Shown here: piece after piece, positions 1 to 6,750 of the stretch
Layout of the letters: each line of letters begins with the position of its first letter
Numbering within the stretch: the stretch's first letter is position 1
Source: Bacillota bacterium
Lineage (GTDB): Bacteria; Bacillota; Clostridia; Lachnospirales; Lachnospiraceae
NCBI GenBank assembly: GCA_023441145.1
Contig: JAEZQN010000302.1
Coordinates: 1 to 8,029, forward strand
Direction of reading: 5' to 3'
Length of the DNA stretch: 8,029 nt
Position numbers and translations under genes: made by a program
The notes under the pieces: model-generated
What the model was told of the DNA's origin: nothing
Database searches by the model: none
What the model saw: only the letters and a program-made list of their open reading frames with translations

Positions 1-117
1 CCTATATCCTCGTGGAAAAATAACCTTTAGCTGCCCATTGATAATATTTATTCCTATATTTAGTTCTTCGTCACTACCTTGTAGTTCCACACAACACATT
101 TTACTTATATCATGCAT
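1..117 (-). CDS. LlaJI-type R2 (McrC-like) restriction nuclease subunit, N-terminal fragment
   Basis: This is the 5' end of a gene that runs off the left edge; 39 codons are visible, from ATG at 117. The start is supported by an AAGGTG Shine-Dalgarno sequence about 7 nt upstream, and the ATG overlaps the end of the preceding McrB-like gene by 8 bp, which suggests translational coupling. The visible protein runs from MHDISKMCCVE to a stretch ending LKVIFPRGYR. The catalytic PD-(D/E)XK region is not in the window, so the nuclease assignment is inferred. It rests mainly on position: in LlaJI-type operons the R2 nuclease directly follows the McrB-like R1 gene. The 'IFP-GY' segment near the N-terminus is compatible with that family but too short to prove it. 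In the family, R2 partners the R1 motor and cuts unmodified DNA. Confidence 0.62.
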   Translation of the reverse strand, partial: MHDISKMCCVELQGSDEELNIGINIINGQLKVIFPRGYR

Positions 118-1810
118 CTGTATCACCTTCTAATTGTAGTTGAACTATGGTTTCTACTGTATCTGGTTCAGCCTCTGCTGCTGCTTCTGCCGGTCCTAAT
201 TCGAGCTCTGCTTCTGCTTCTGCTGGTCTTGGTTCAAGCTCTGCTGGTCTTGGTTCAGCATGCCTAATAAACTCAATATAGTCGTCATTAAAAATTTCAC
301 TGACTGAATTCTGACTAAATGCTCTAAGTAATTGACCATATGACCTAATATTATTTTTAAACACCTTTGCCCTATCTAATTTAAATACATCTTCCCAAAG
401 ATAGCCCAATACCTTTGCACAAAAATCATCTGCATTACCTATTTCTTCAGCTTTAGCAAAATATGGCCCTATTTGTTTATCCTCTGCAATCATTAATTCC
501 TCGCATTGCTCTGATAACATGAATTCATTAGTACCATTAACAAAAGCTTGCCAAGTTACGTTTATTTTGGGTACATTCATGCACTTATATCCATGGTTAT
601 CTTGAAACTGTATAGGTAAATATTCATATTTCCAACGCCTTTTAAAAGCAGTGTCCATGACAAATACATTTTGATCAGCTGAATTCATTGTAGCCACTAT
701 ACTTAAATTCCCAGGGATAAATATTTTTCCTTCCTCAAATTGACAATTACCTTCTTCACTATGACCTACAACATAGTCATAAATTTCCCTATTATAAACT
801 GTATATTCACTTTGCCCATTACTAGAATTCCTATCAAGCAGCTGAAATAACTCGCCAAAAATTGCTACTGCATTACCTCTGTTCATCTCTTCAATAATTA
901 AATTGTACATATGACTTGGGTCATTAATAGCTCTGGTTAAAATCTCTGTAAATGGGCCTGCTACAAACTGATACGATAAATCATGTTGATTTTCTACTAC
1001 CGGTTTAATATACCCTACAAAATCACTATATGAATATTCTGGATGAAAATTAACTCTTATGGAATATGTTGGGTCATAATATTCTTTGTTAACCTTAAAA
1101 CTCTTTCCTGTACCAGGTGCACCGTATATTAATTTATTTATCCCAGTTGGTTGCTCAATAATATTCTCTGGATTTACAAATGTTGCAGCATCCCTTCTTG
1201 TTACTCTTCCTCCAGTAAAATAGGTAAATATTGACTGTGTTTCAAAGTCATTAATAAGTCTGCTAGTATCTTCTTGTCTTATAGCAAAAAAAGTATATTC
1301 TACTTGTCCTTTATGTTTAAGGATTAAGAGCCAATCACCCGCACTTAATGATTCATATAACCCAACATAGTCGTCACCATCTAATGACTTACAACCAAGT
1401 TCTATCCTATTTTGTGTAGTTTCATTGGTGGTCACCCATGTTGTTATTTTGTGATTATCTCCAATCTCTTCTCCTCTTAGATATGCCAAATTATTACTCA
1501 TAATATATACTGGAACTCTCAATACTATATGTTTACCAATTTGATTATTATTGAAGCTCTTACGGGAAATACATGGGAAAATCGCCCATTGATCGCCCGT
1601 TAAAATGATACTGGATTGGTGTGTACTTATATCCCCTCTTCCAGCAGCATTACTTCCTTCGAGTTTTTTAAGCAATGCCATATCAAAACAAGGATTTTCC
1701 ATATCTTCAAATACGTCTTGTTGTATCCCCAAGGTATCATACCCGATATTTTGATCCCCTAGTATGCTGCTGACAATACTATGTAAATTCTCATACTCAA
1801 TTGTAGCCAT
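110..1810 (-). CDS. McrB-like AAA+ motor subunit (R1) of a LlaJI-type restriction system
   Basis: This 566-aa protein carries the full McrB-family AAA+ signature. Walker A is GAPGTGKS (230-237), Walker B is LIIEEMNRGN (304-313), the sensor region is ATMNSAD (373-379), and DTAFKRRW (386-393) holds candidate arginine fingers. The NR-N-x3-IFGEL pattern after Walker B is typical of McrB-type GTPases. Residues 1 to about 215 lack AAA+ motifs. From what is known of Helicobacter LlaJI R1, whose N-terminal domain is B3-like, this part probably recognises the DNA target; that is inference. The C-terminus (518-549) is a Glu/Ala/Pro-rich low-complexity tail made from short DNA repeats. The ATG start has a strong AGGAGGAG Shine-Dalgarno sequence 5 nt upstream. 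The gene sits 50 bp downstream of the second methyltransferase gene and overlaps the R2 fragment by 8 bp. It likely forms a nucleotide-driven complex with R2 that cleaves DNA left unmethylated by the two partner enzymes. Confidence 0.88.
   Translation of the reverse strand: MATIEYENLHSIVSSILGDQNIGYDTLGIQQDVFEDMENPCFDMALLKKLEGSNAAGRGDISTHQSSIILTGDQWAIFPCISRKSFNNNQIGKHIVLRVPVYIMSNNLAYLRGEEIGDNHKITTWVTTNETTQNRIELGCKSLDGDDYVGLYESLSAGDWLLILKHKGQVEYTFFAIRQEDTSRLINDFETQSIFTYFTGGRVTRRDAATFVNPENIIEQPTGINKLIYGAPGTGKSFKVNKEYYDPTYSIRVNFHPEYSYSDFVGYIKPVVENQHDLSYQFVAGPFTEILTRAINDPSHMYNLIIEEMNRGNAVAIFGELFQLLDRNSSNGQSEYTVYNREIYDYVVGHSEEGNCQFEEGKIFIPGNLSIVATMNSADQNVFVMDTAFKRRWKYEYLPIQFQDNHGYKCMNVPKINVTWQAFVNGTNEFMLSEQCEELMIAEDKQIGPYFAKAEEIGNADDFCAKVLGYLWEDVFKLDRAKVFKNNIRSYGQLLRAFSQNSVSEIFNDDYIEFIRHAEPRPAELEPRPAEAEAELELGPAEAAAEAEPDTVETIVQLQLEGDTDA
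186..257. repeat. Imperfect 21-bp tandem repeat coding the Pro-Glu-Ala tail of R1
   Basis: Two copies share an exact 18-base core (219-236 and 240-257) at a 21-bp period. A more degenerate copy lies at 186-203, and GCTTCT-type triplet runs fill the space between. On the minus strand the unit encodes the heptad E-P-R-P-A-E-L, giving the low-complexity tail of the McrB-like protein at about residues 518-549. Because the period is a multiple of three, slippage would change tail length without breaking the frame. Confidence 0.8.
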
Positions 1811-1847
1811 CTTATCTCCTCCTATTTTAACTATATACTAAATATCT

Positions 1848-1876
1848 AAAAAAAGAAGCTTTAAGCTCCTTCTTTT
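1848..1876 (-). terminator. Hairpin with U-run between methyltransferase and R1 genes (possible attenuator)
   Basis: Read on the minus strand, the last codons of the 507-aa methyltransferase gene and its stop form an imperfect inverted repeat: AAAAGAA, a 3-nt bulge, then GCT, a short loop, AGC and TTCTTTT, running into seven T residues. The shape resembles a rho-independent terminator, but the stem is A/T-rich and bulged, so termination is probably partial. It lies within an otherwise continuous operon and could lower R1/R2 transcription relative to the methyltransferases. Whether it works is not shown by the sequence. Confidence 0.4.
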
Positions 1877-3384
1877 AGTTTTCCTTTAACAACTTTTGCA
1901 ATTCCACGTGCCATTAGAGGTGGCACACTATTCCCAATCTGCATGTATGTTTTAGTATAGGCTCCAGTGAAAAAATAGTTATCAGGATATGATTGTACTC
2001 TTGCTGCTTCTCTTGGCGTTAAACCTCTAGCTTGATTTGGATGGATATACATATTGCAATCAAACTTCATGTGCGCAGTGATAGTTTTTGAAACCTCATT
2101 CGGCAGCAGTTTGAAATATTTGTCTTTAAACATGTGACTTCTAGATGTATATGGCATAATGTCTGCAATTCGTTCGCTATCAGATTTATCTCCTGGCAAC
2201 ATTCGGGAAAATATTTCTATATCTCTATCATTGTTGTACCTAGCCTTATGGTTAAAAAGTATCGGTACATTCCAGTCTTCTCTATTAATTAGTTTTAGGT
2301 ATGTATTACCAACTTGCAACGGATTGTACATTATTTTCTTACCAGATTCTTTTGTTTCTAATTCCGTCGCATTCTTTTCCTTTAGTGCTTCTAACTTCGG
2401 AAGATCTCCGATAGCATCAATTAATGTAAACTTTTCCTCCTCATCATTATTTCTTTGTATTTCCTCAATGATTTCACTTGGGTTTACAGTATTACTTAAT
2501 AAATCTTTCCTTATACCGATGTATATCAATCTCTCTCTATTCTGCGGTACCCCAAAATCTTTTGCGTTAAATACTCGAAACGCTACTTCATAATTAATAT
2601 CAGAGAAATCCTGTTGCACCTGTTCTGCAACTGACAACATGCCTTTAACATTCTCCATAACAACCATTTTAGGTTGTAACTGTTTAATTGCCTCCACATA
2701 ATACTTATATAAAACATTACGTGGGTCGTCTATAATGCGTTGCCTATTAGCATTAGAAAATCCCTGGCAAGGGGGACCACCAATAATTACGTCTACACGC
2801 TCTGTAACCTTGGTACCAATATTATTCACCACTTGTTTAATATCACCAGTTACAATTCTAGACCTTGGTACTTCCGGGTGATTAAGTGAATAGGTATCTG
2901 TGCATACAGTTTCAATATCATTTGCCAACAAAGTTTTAAACCCATTTTGAGTAAAACCTAGACTCATTCCACCTGCACCACAAAAAAAATCAACAACTGT
3001 TAATTGGGTAGAACTTAGATAGTCCTCAACCTTTTGCTTACGATATTTATCCATGTATTGCTGCAATGGTTCAATAACTTGTTCTTCTCGTTTTAAGTAC
3101 TTGCTCAATATACATATATATCTGTCGTAATCTTTTCCAGCTATCTTTTGCAGTTGATCACATTCTGAAATATCACTAATTATCCCTAATGCTATTAGAA
3201 ATTCATTAATTTCCTGCATATCAAATAAACCAATCTGCATATTAGCGTCATACGTAATGTTATATACCTCAGAAATAATACTGATCACTTCGTCCAAGAT
3301 TACCTTGATTTTTTTACAATCTGATTTCTTATTACTGTCAAAGCAAGAAAAAAGACTGTAGTCATCTCTATTTATTGTCGTCAA
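1861..3384 (-). CDS. DNA (cytosine-5) methyltransferase, second of a LlaJI-type pair
   Basis: This 507-aa enzyme transfers a methyl group from S-adenosylmethionine to C5 of cytosine in the recognition site. Conserved motifs appear in order: motif I FFCGAGG (133-139), motif IV with catalytic Cys206 in GGPPCQGFS, motif VI ENV (244-246), motif VIII QNRERL (281-286), motif IX RGLTPREAARVQ (453-464) and motif X GNSVPP (484-489). The region between VIII and IX, about 295-450, is the expected target-recognition domain. An extra helical, charged N-terminal region of about 128 residues precedes motif I and is not part of the core fold. The start is TTG at 3384, supported by AGGAAGGG 6 nt upstream; the first in-frame ATG is at residue 49. 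The gene overlaps the upstream methyltransferase gene by 17 bp. Paired methyltransferases of this kind typically modify opposite strands of an asymmetric site. The site cannot be read from this sequence. Confidence 0.93.
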   Translation of the reverse strand: MTTINRDDYSLFSCFDSNKKSDCKKIKVILDEVISIISEVYNITYDANMQIGLFDMQEINEFLIALGIISDISECDQLQKIAGKDYDRYICILSKYLKREEQVIEPLQQYMDKYRKQKVEDYLSSTQLTVVDFFCGAGGMSLGFTQNGFKTLLANDIETVCTDTYSLNHPEVPRSRIVTGDIKQVVNNIGTKVTERVDVIIGGPPCQGFSNANRQRIIDDPRNVLYKYYVEAIKQLQPKMVVMENVKGMLSVAEQVQQDFSDINYEVAFRVFNAKDFGVPQNRERLIYIGIRKDLLSNTVNPSEIIEEIQRNNDEEEKFTLIDAIGDLPKLEALKEKNATELETKESGKKIMYNPLQVGNTYLKLINREDWNVPILFNHKARYNNDRDIEIFSRMLPGDKSDSERIADIMPYTSRSHMFKDKYFKLLPNEVSKTITAHMKFDCNMYIHPNQARGLTPREAARVQSYPDNYFFTGAYTKTYMQIGNSVPPLMARGIAKVVKGKLKEGA

Positions 3385-4399
3385 AATGTTCCCTTCCTTT
3401 TTCCGTATTTTTGTCGTAATTTAAAGATTGTATAATTTGTTTTGCTATGCTATAAGAAACATTCACAGTAACAGCATTGCCAAATTGGCGATAAGCTTGT
3501 AAATCAGATACCACTTGCACCCAATCGTCTGGAAATCCTTGCAATTTTCTGCACTCATTTGGTGTTAACATTCTTACATTTGATATTGGTCTATCTTCAG
3601 TATCTTTAAATTTGTTTCTATTTTCACTATCAGTGTAGTAATTATCTTGAGACGCTCTATGCATTTTGTGCATAGTGGCACAAAGAGGTCTAGCGACTTC
3701 TAAATCAATTTTAGGTCTAGCTACATAATTCTTTGTTCCTGTTGCTAACACTGTTTTTAAAACCTTTTCAGATAAAAACCTTTTAGGTTCTACTTCTTCA
3801 TCTAAAATATCTTGTACTGTTAGTTTTTTAGGTACTGTTTGTGGTGGAAACATAAATTCTGATATATAGTTGTTATAAAATTCTTCTTTGAATCCTATCA
3901 CAAACAGACGCCTTCTTGTCTGTGGCACTCCATAATCAGCCGAGTTTAGTATATCCCAGTATAACTTATATCCTAATCCCTCTAAAATATCTTTCATTCT
4001 CTTAAATGTCTTACCACTATCATGTGTTTCAAGGTTCTTAACATTTTCCAGTACAATAATATTGGGATTATGCTTAATTAGTATCTTTTCGATAGAGAAA
4101 AACAATGTGCCTCTATGATCGTCAAAACCTTGCTGTTTCCCCATCATACTAAAGGGCTGACACGGGAATCCAGCTAATAGCACCTCATGACTTGGAATAT
4201 CATCTAACAAATCATTAATATCGCCTTCGTGTATATGCTCACCGATATTAGCTTTATAACTCTGTACAGCATACTTATCAAAATCATTTGCCCATATAAT
4301 ATTAAACCCGGCTTGAATAAAACCTAAGTCTAATCCCCCTGCACCTGAAAACAGGCTCACTGTATCCAACTTGTGTAACGTTTGTTCATTCTTTGTCAT
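3368..4399 (-). CDS. DNA (cytosine-5) methyltransferase, first of a LlaJI-type pair
   Basis: This 343-aa enzyme has the normal length for a C5-cytosine methyltransferase. Motif I is LFSGAGGLDLGF (16-27), motif IV has catalytic Cys80 in GFPCQPFS, motif VI is ENV (118-120), motif VIII is QTRRRLFVIG (160-169), motif IX is RMLTPNECRKLQGFP (276-290) and motif X is QFGNAV (305-310). The target-recognition domain lies between VIII and IX, about 170-275, and is clearly different from that of the 507-aa partner. The ATG start has an AGAAGGGAAAG ribosome-binding sequence. It is the first gene of the operon, behind the promoter at 4437-4465, so it would be made before the restriction subunits and protect host DNA. 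No separate controller gene is seen upstream, so any autoregulation would have to come from the methyltransferases. Confidence 0.94.
   Translation of the reverse strand: MTKNEQTLHKLDTVSLFSGAGGLDLGFIQAGFNIIWANDFDKYAVQSYKANIGEHIHEGDINDLLDDIPSHEVLLAGFPCQPFSMMGKQQGFDDHRGTLFFSIEKILIKHNPNIIVLENVKNLETHDSGKTFKRMKDILEGLGYKLYWDILNSADYGVPQTRRRLFVIGFKEEFYNNYISEFMFPPQTVPKKLTVQDILDEEVEPKRFLSEKVLKTVLATGTKNYVARPKIDLEVARPLCATMHKMHRASQDNYYTDSENRNKFKDTEDRPISNVRMLTPNECRKLQGFPDDWVQVVSDLQAYRQFGNAVTVNVSYSIAKQIIQSLNYDKNTEKGREHFDDNK
3391..3398 (-). promoter_or_regulatory. Ribosome-binding site that decides the TTG start of the 507-aa methyltransferase
   Basis: On the minus strand AGGAAGGG lies 6 nt before a TTG at 3384-3382. 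No in-frame ATG occurs until codon 49, where no comparable site was noticed. The site lies inside the 3' end of the upstream methyltransferase gene, so the two genes are probably translationally coupled. Confidence 0.65.
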
Positions 4400-4436
4400 A
4401 CACTTTCCCTTCTATCTTAGCATATCTTATTAGTTT

Positions 4437-4465
4437 ATTTTACACATATGAACAATAAAAATCAA
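4437..4465 (-). promoter_or_regulatory. Sigma-A-like promoter of the restriction-modification operon
   Basis: On the minus strand TTGATT (4465-4460) and TAAAAT (4442-4437) are separated by exactly 17 bp. They lie about 40 bp upstream of the first methyltransferase start, giving a predicted transcript start near 4430. It is the best match found in the 119-bp gap between this operon and the divergent integrase remnant. That gap otherwise holds only AT-rich DNA. Confidence 0.6.
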
Positions 4466-4488
4466 ACATATACACGATATATAATTAG

Positions 4489-5504
4489 GAATTAAAAGCA
4501 AAAGTAGATGCTTACAAAATGGATGTTGCCCTTAATGGTAAACCATTAGATAAAACAACTGTTACGCTCTCTGAGTGGGTTCACCGATATTTATTTGTTC
4601 ATGTCATTCACGAAGTTGCACCCACTCCTTTCCATCGTTATGTGAATCTTTATGAGGTGCATATAAAAGATAGTGATATTGGTGACATAGGTTTACAAGT
4701 TATCACTCATACACAAATACAACGCTATTTCAATCATAAAACAGATAAAGCAAAAGCTACCTTGCAGAAGATCAAAACTCTCTTAAATAAGGCTTTTAAA
4801 TCCGCTATTCATAATAATTTTATTAGACATAATCCTATGGATGGTACCATCATCCCTAAAACTGCTAAAGAAGCCAAAGAGATCAAAATACTAACTAATG
4901 AAGAACAATTACGCTATATAGAAACCTCCGAAGAAGAACCAAATGGTCTCTTCCTTCGTCTATCTCTCTATACTGGTATGAGACTAGATGAAATACTTGC
5001 ACTTAAATGGGAGAATGTGGACTTAGATAGAGGGACTATCACTATTAAGAAGAACATGAAACGTTCAAGAGTCTACAGTGATGATGGTAGCTTTTTTATG
5101 AAGGATGTGGTTAAAGAACCTAAAACTAAAAAAGATATTAGGCTCATTTATATACCCGATATCCTTATTAATTAACTAGAACGTATTAGAAAATCTAATG
5201 GTCTAGTATTTGAGACTAATGAATCTACTGTAAATCATATGCATGATCACATCTGTGCTGTTGCTAAAATCAACCCTAATAAGGTTCATAAAGTTGAAAC
5301 TGAACTACTGTCTATGGTGTAGGTATTCATGCATTAAGACATACATTAGCTACTAGACTACTAGAGAACAATGTAAAAATTAAATATGTTAGTAATATCT
5401 TAGGGCATAAAAATATAACTACTACTTATAATATCTATAGCCATGTACTTGATAATAGTAAAAAAGAAGTTGCAAAGATAATTAACAATATATTTATTAA
5501 CTAA
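4489..5504 (+). pseudogene. Decayed tyrosine recombinase (phage/ICE-type integrase)
   Basis: The remains of a site-specific tyrosine recombinase can be read across two frames. The first frame, with an ATG at 4519, gives the core-binding (SAM-like) domain beginning TLSEWVHRYL, followed by the first catalytic arginine in LYTGMRLDEILALKW (Arg155 counted from 4519). It stops at TAA 5173-5175. The same frame reads on to TAG 5320-5322, and after a frameshift near 5295-5303 the coding sense continues in another frame as GIHALRHTLAT, then LGHKN, then TTTYNIYSHV, which supplies the His-x-x-Arg, Gly-His and catalytic Tyr motifs, ending at 5504. The N-terminal arm-binding domain is absent: the frame is closed by TAG at 4486-4488. 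With one nonsense codon, one frameshift and a missing N-terminus it cannot be active. The family integrates mobile elements, often at tRNA genes, which fits the tRNA at the right edge. Confidence 0.9.
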
Positions 5505-5509
5505 AATGT

Positions 5510-5531
5510 ACTCAGTCTTAATTGGCTGAGT
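5510..5531 (+). terminator. Hairpin after the integrase remnant
   Basis: ACTCAGTC and GGCTGAGT form an 8-bp stem with one G-T pair around a 6-base TTAATT loop, 6 bp after the integrase stop. The sequence after it is only moderately T-rich, so it may be a weak terminator. On the other strand it could also stop transcripts arriving from the HEPN-like operon, about 270 bp past that gene's end. Confidence 0.5.
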
Positions 5532-5588
5532 CATATATTCTTTCACACATAATATGTTTTACTGGATCAATATTGTATAAACAACAAA

Positions 5589-5617
5589 TTCATACTTTCT
5601 AGAAACGCTAATATAAT
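5589..5617 (+). promoter_or_regulatory. Promoter of the small Cse60-like gene
   Basis: A perfect TATAAT (5612-5617) lies 17 bp downstream of TTCATA (5589-5594), which matches the -35 consensus at four of six bases. It is 33 bp upstream of the small gene's ATG and predicts a transcript start near 5624. Confidence 0.55.
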
Positions 5618-5650
5618 ACTAGTATAAGCCTACTCTAAAGGAGGATTAAT

Positions 5651-5812
5651 ATGATAAAATATTTTAGATGTAAAACTGGATTTGATCTTGAAACCTCTAT
5701 TAATTATTGGTTAGAAAATCATCATATATCTATTATTAATATAGTCTACGCTATTTCCACTGAAGATGAAGAAACTTGGCATAACGCAATTATCTCTTAT
5801 CAATCTATTTGA
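5651..5812 (+). CDS. Small (53 aa) protein resembling the Cse60 family
   Basis: A short gene with ATG at 5651 is supported by an AAAGGAGG ribosome-binding site and its own promoter. The protein begins MIKYFRCKTGFDLETSINYW, continues LENHHISIINIVYAIS and ends WHNAIISYQSI. It has no signal peptide or membrane segment. The layout, with a short first strand, a helix with LE-x2-IN-x-WLE, an 'I-x-I-x-Y' strand and a final 'A-I-I-x-Y' strand, resembles my recollection of Cse60, a sigma-E-controlled sporulation protein of Bacillus, and of its small homologues in other Bacillota. The match is by eye, so the family call is tentative although the gene itself looks real. Its last 13 bp overlap the 3' end of the convergent HEPN-like gene. 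Its molecular function is not known. Confidence 0.65.
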   Translation: MIKYFRCKTGFDLETSINYWLENHHISIINIVYAISTEDEETWHNAIISYQSI

Positions 5813-6741
5813 ATCTGTTCTAATCCATAACCTATTATTTTACCATAAATATATACCAACCAATTCATCATATGTAAATTAGTTGCCTCAAAAAAATAGT
5901 TCATATCAACTTTATCAATATTAGTAGTATTCCTAATATCACCTGCCAAAAAATGAAAATATCTATTTCTAACAGTAATAATGAAATCAATCATGTATTG
6001 GTACTCTACTAGATTTGTCTCTATAATTTCTTGCCTTACACCAGCATCTTGATATAATTTCTTTAATGATTCATCTAATATATCAACTATTTCCGTAGGA
6101 GCACTACTAAACTCAATAGTAAATGTTAACTGCCTTACCTCTTTCTCAATAACACTATCTTGAAATCTCCTAAAAAATCTTAATTCAGATGTATCCTTTC
6201 CTTCAAAAAAACTTTTTAGGTCTTTATATGTCCCACAATAACTCTTAGATTTTGATGCATATACTAGTGGAAATGTATATGACATATGCTCTAAACATCT
6301 ATATATATTTACGAAAGCTGCAATATAACTTTTTTTACTCTGATTATAAAAGAATAAAGTTACTTCTTCTAATATATTCTTATACAACCCTATATTTACC
6401 CTATTTGACTTAATATATCGGTCAATATATTTTTCGCATCTTTCATAACGCTTCTTCTTTGTACTTAAGTTTAATACATCTTCTCCCAATGTTTGTATAA
6501 AAAAACTATATATATGATCTTTATTTACTTTTGCAACATTCGAAAATGGTAATGTGAACATATTTATTCGTTGTTTAACTTTATTTAGGCAAAATTTTTC
6601 TTGTATATCAATACTTCCAAGTAATAATCTAATTAAAATTTCTTCTGGTTTACTAGAATCATCTATCTTTAGTAAGTTATATAAATCTTCGCCTTTAAAG
6701 ACATCAGAATAAGTAAAATTTACGCCTATATACTCTCCCAT
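5800..6741 (-). CDS. HEPN-like protein, putative ribonuclease toxin of a two-gene module
   Basis: This 313-aa protein is mostly helical, Tyr/Phe-rich and has no signal peptide. I do not recognise a named family over its full length. The key feature is V-R-N-R-Y-F-H at 257-263: Arg258 and His263 form the R-x4-H motif that is the RNA-cleaving centre of HEPN domains. An earlier helix, AAFVNIYRCLEHMSY (141-155), resembles the first helix of HEPN proteins in abortive-infection systems. The start is ATG at 6741 with AGGAGA 7 nt upstream, overlapping the stop of the preceding gene's region; the gap between the two genes is 9 bp, so they are co-transcribed and probably coupled. HEPN proteins in defence loci are usually RNases that are silent until a partner signals infection. 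That role here is inferred from the motif and the neighbours. No terminator is obvious right after the gene, which ends inside the convergent small gene. Confidence 0.6.
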   Translation of the reverse strand: MGEYIGVNFTYSDVFKGEDLYNLLKIDDSSKPEEILIRLLLGSIDIQEKFCLNKVKQRINMFTLPFSNVAKVNKDHIYSFFIQTLGEDVLNLSTKKKRYERCEKYIDRYIKSNRVNIGLYKNILEEVTLFFYNQSKKSYIAAFVNIYRCLEHMSYTFPLVYASKSKSYCGTYKDLKSFFEGKDTSELRFFRRFQDSVIEKEVRQLTFTIEFSSAPTEIVDILDESLKKLYQDAGVRQEIIETNLVEYQYMIDFIITVRNRYFHFLAGDIRNTTNIDKVDMNYFFEATNLHMMNWLVYIYGKIIGYGLEQIQID

Positions 6742-6750
6742 AACGTTCTC

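Noticed and set aside
2159..2593. A 144-codon open frame on the plus strand
   Set aside because: It lies wholly antisense within the 507-aa methyltransferase gene, whose motifs are unambiguous. Its protein is Ser/Phe/Leu-rich with no motif.
3245..3911. Three GACGC/GCGTC sites (3245, 3651, 3907), the known LlaJI target, all inside the methyltransferase genes
   Set aside because: About three to four such sites are expected by chance in DNA of this length and composition, and this operon's target is unknown, so the clustering proves nothing.
4162..4170. A 9-base match (ACGGGAATC) to the tRNA T-arm as a possible second attachment site
   Set aside because: It encodes part of the PCQ catalytic motif region of the first methyltransferase, and the match does not extend to the tRNA acceptor sequence.
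4444..4471. Two ACATAT copies 22 bp apart around the restriction-modification operon promoter as a possible operator
   Set aside because: The shared core is only six A/T-rich bases and the flanks do not match as a direct or inverted repeat.
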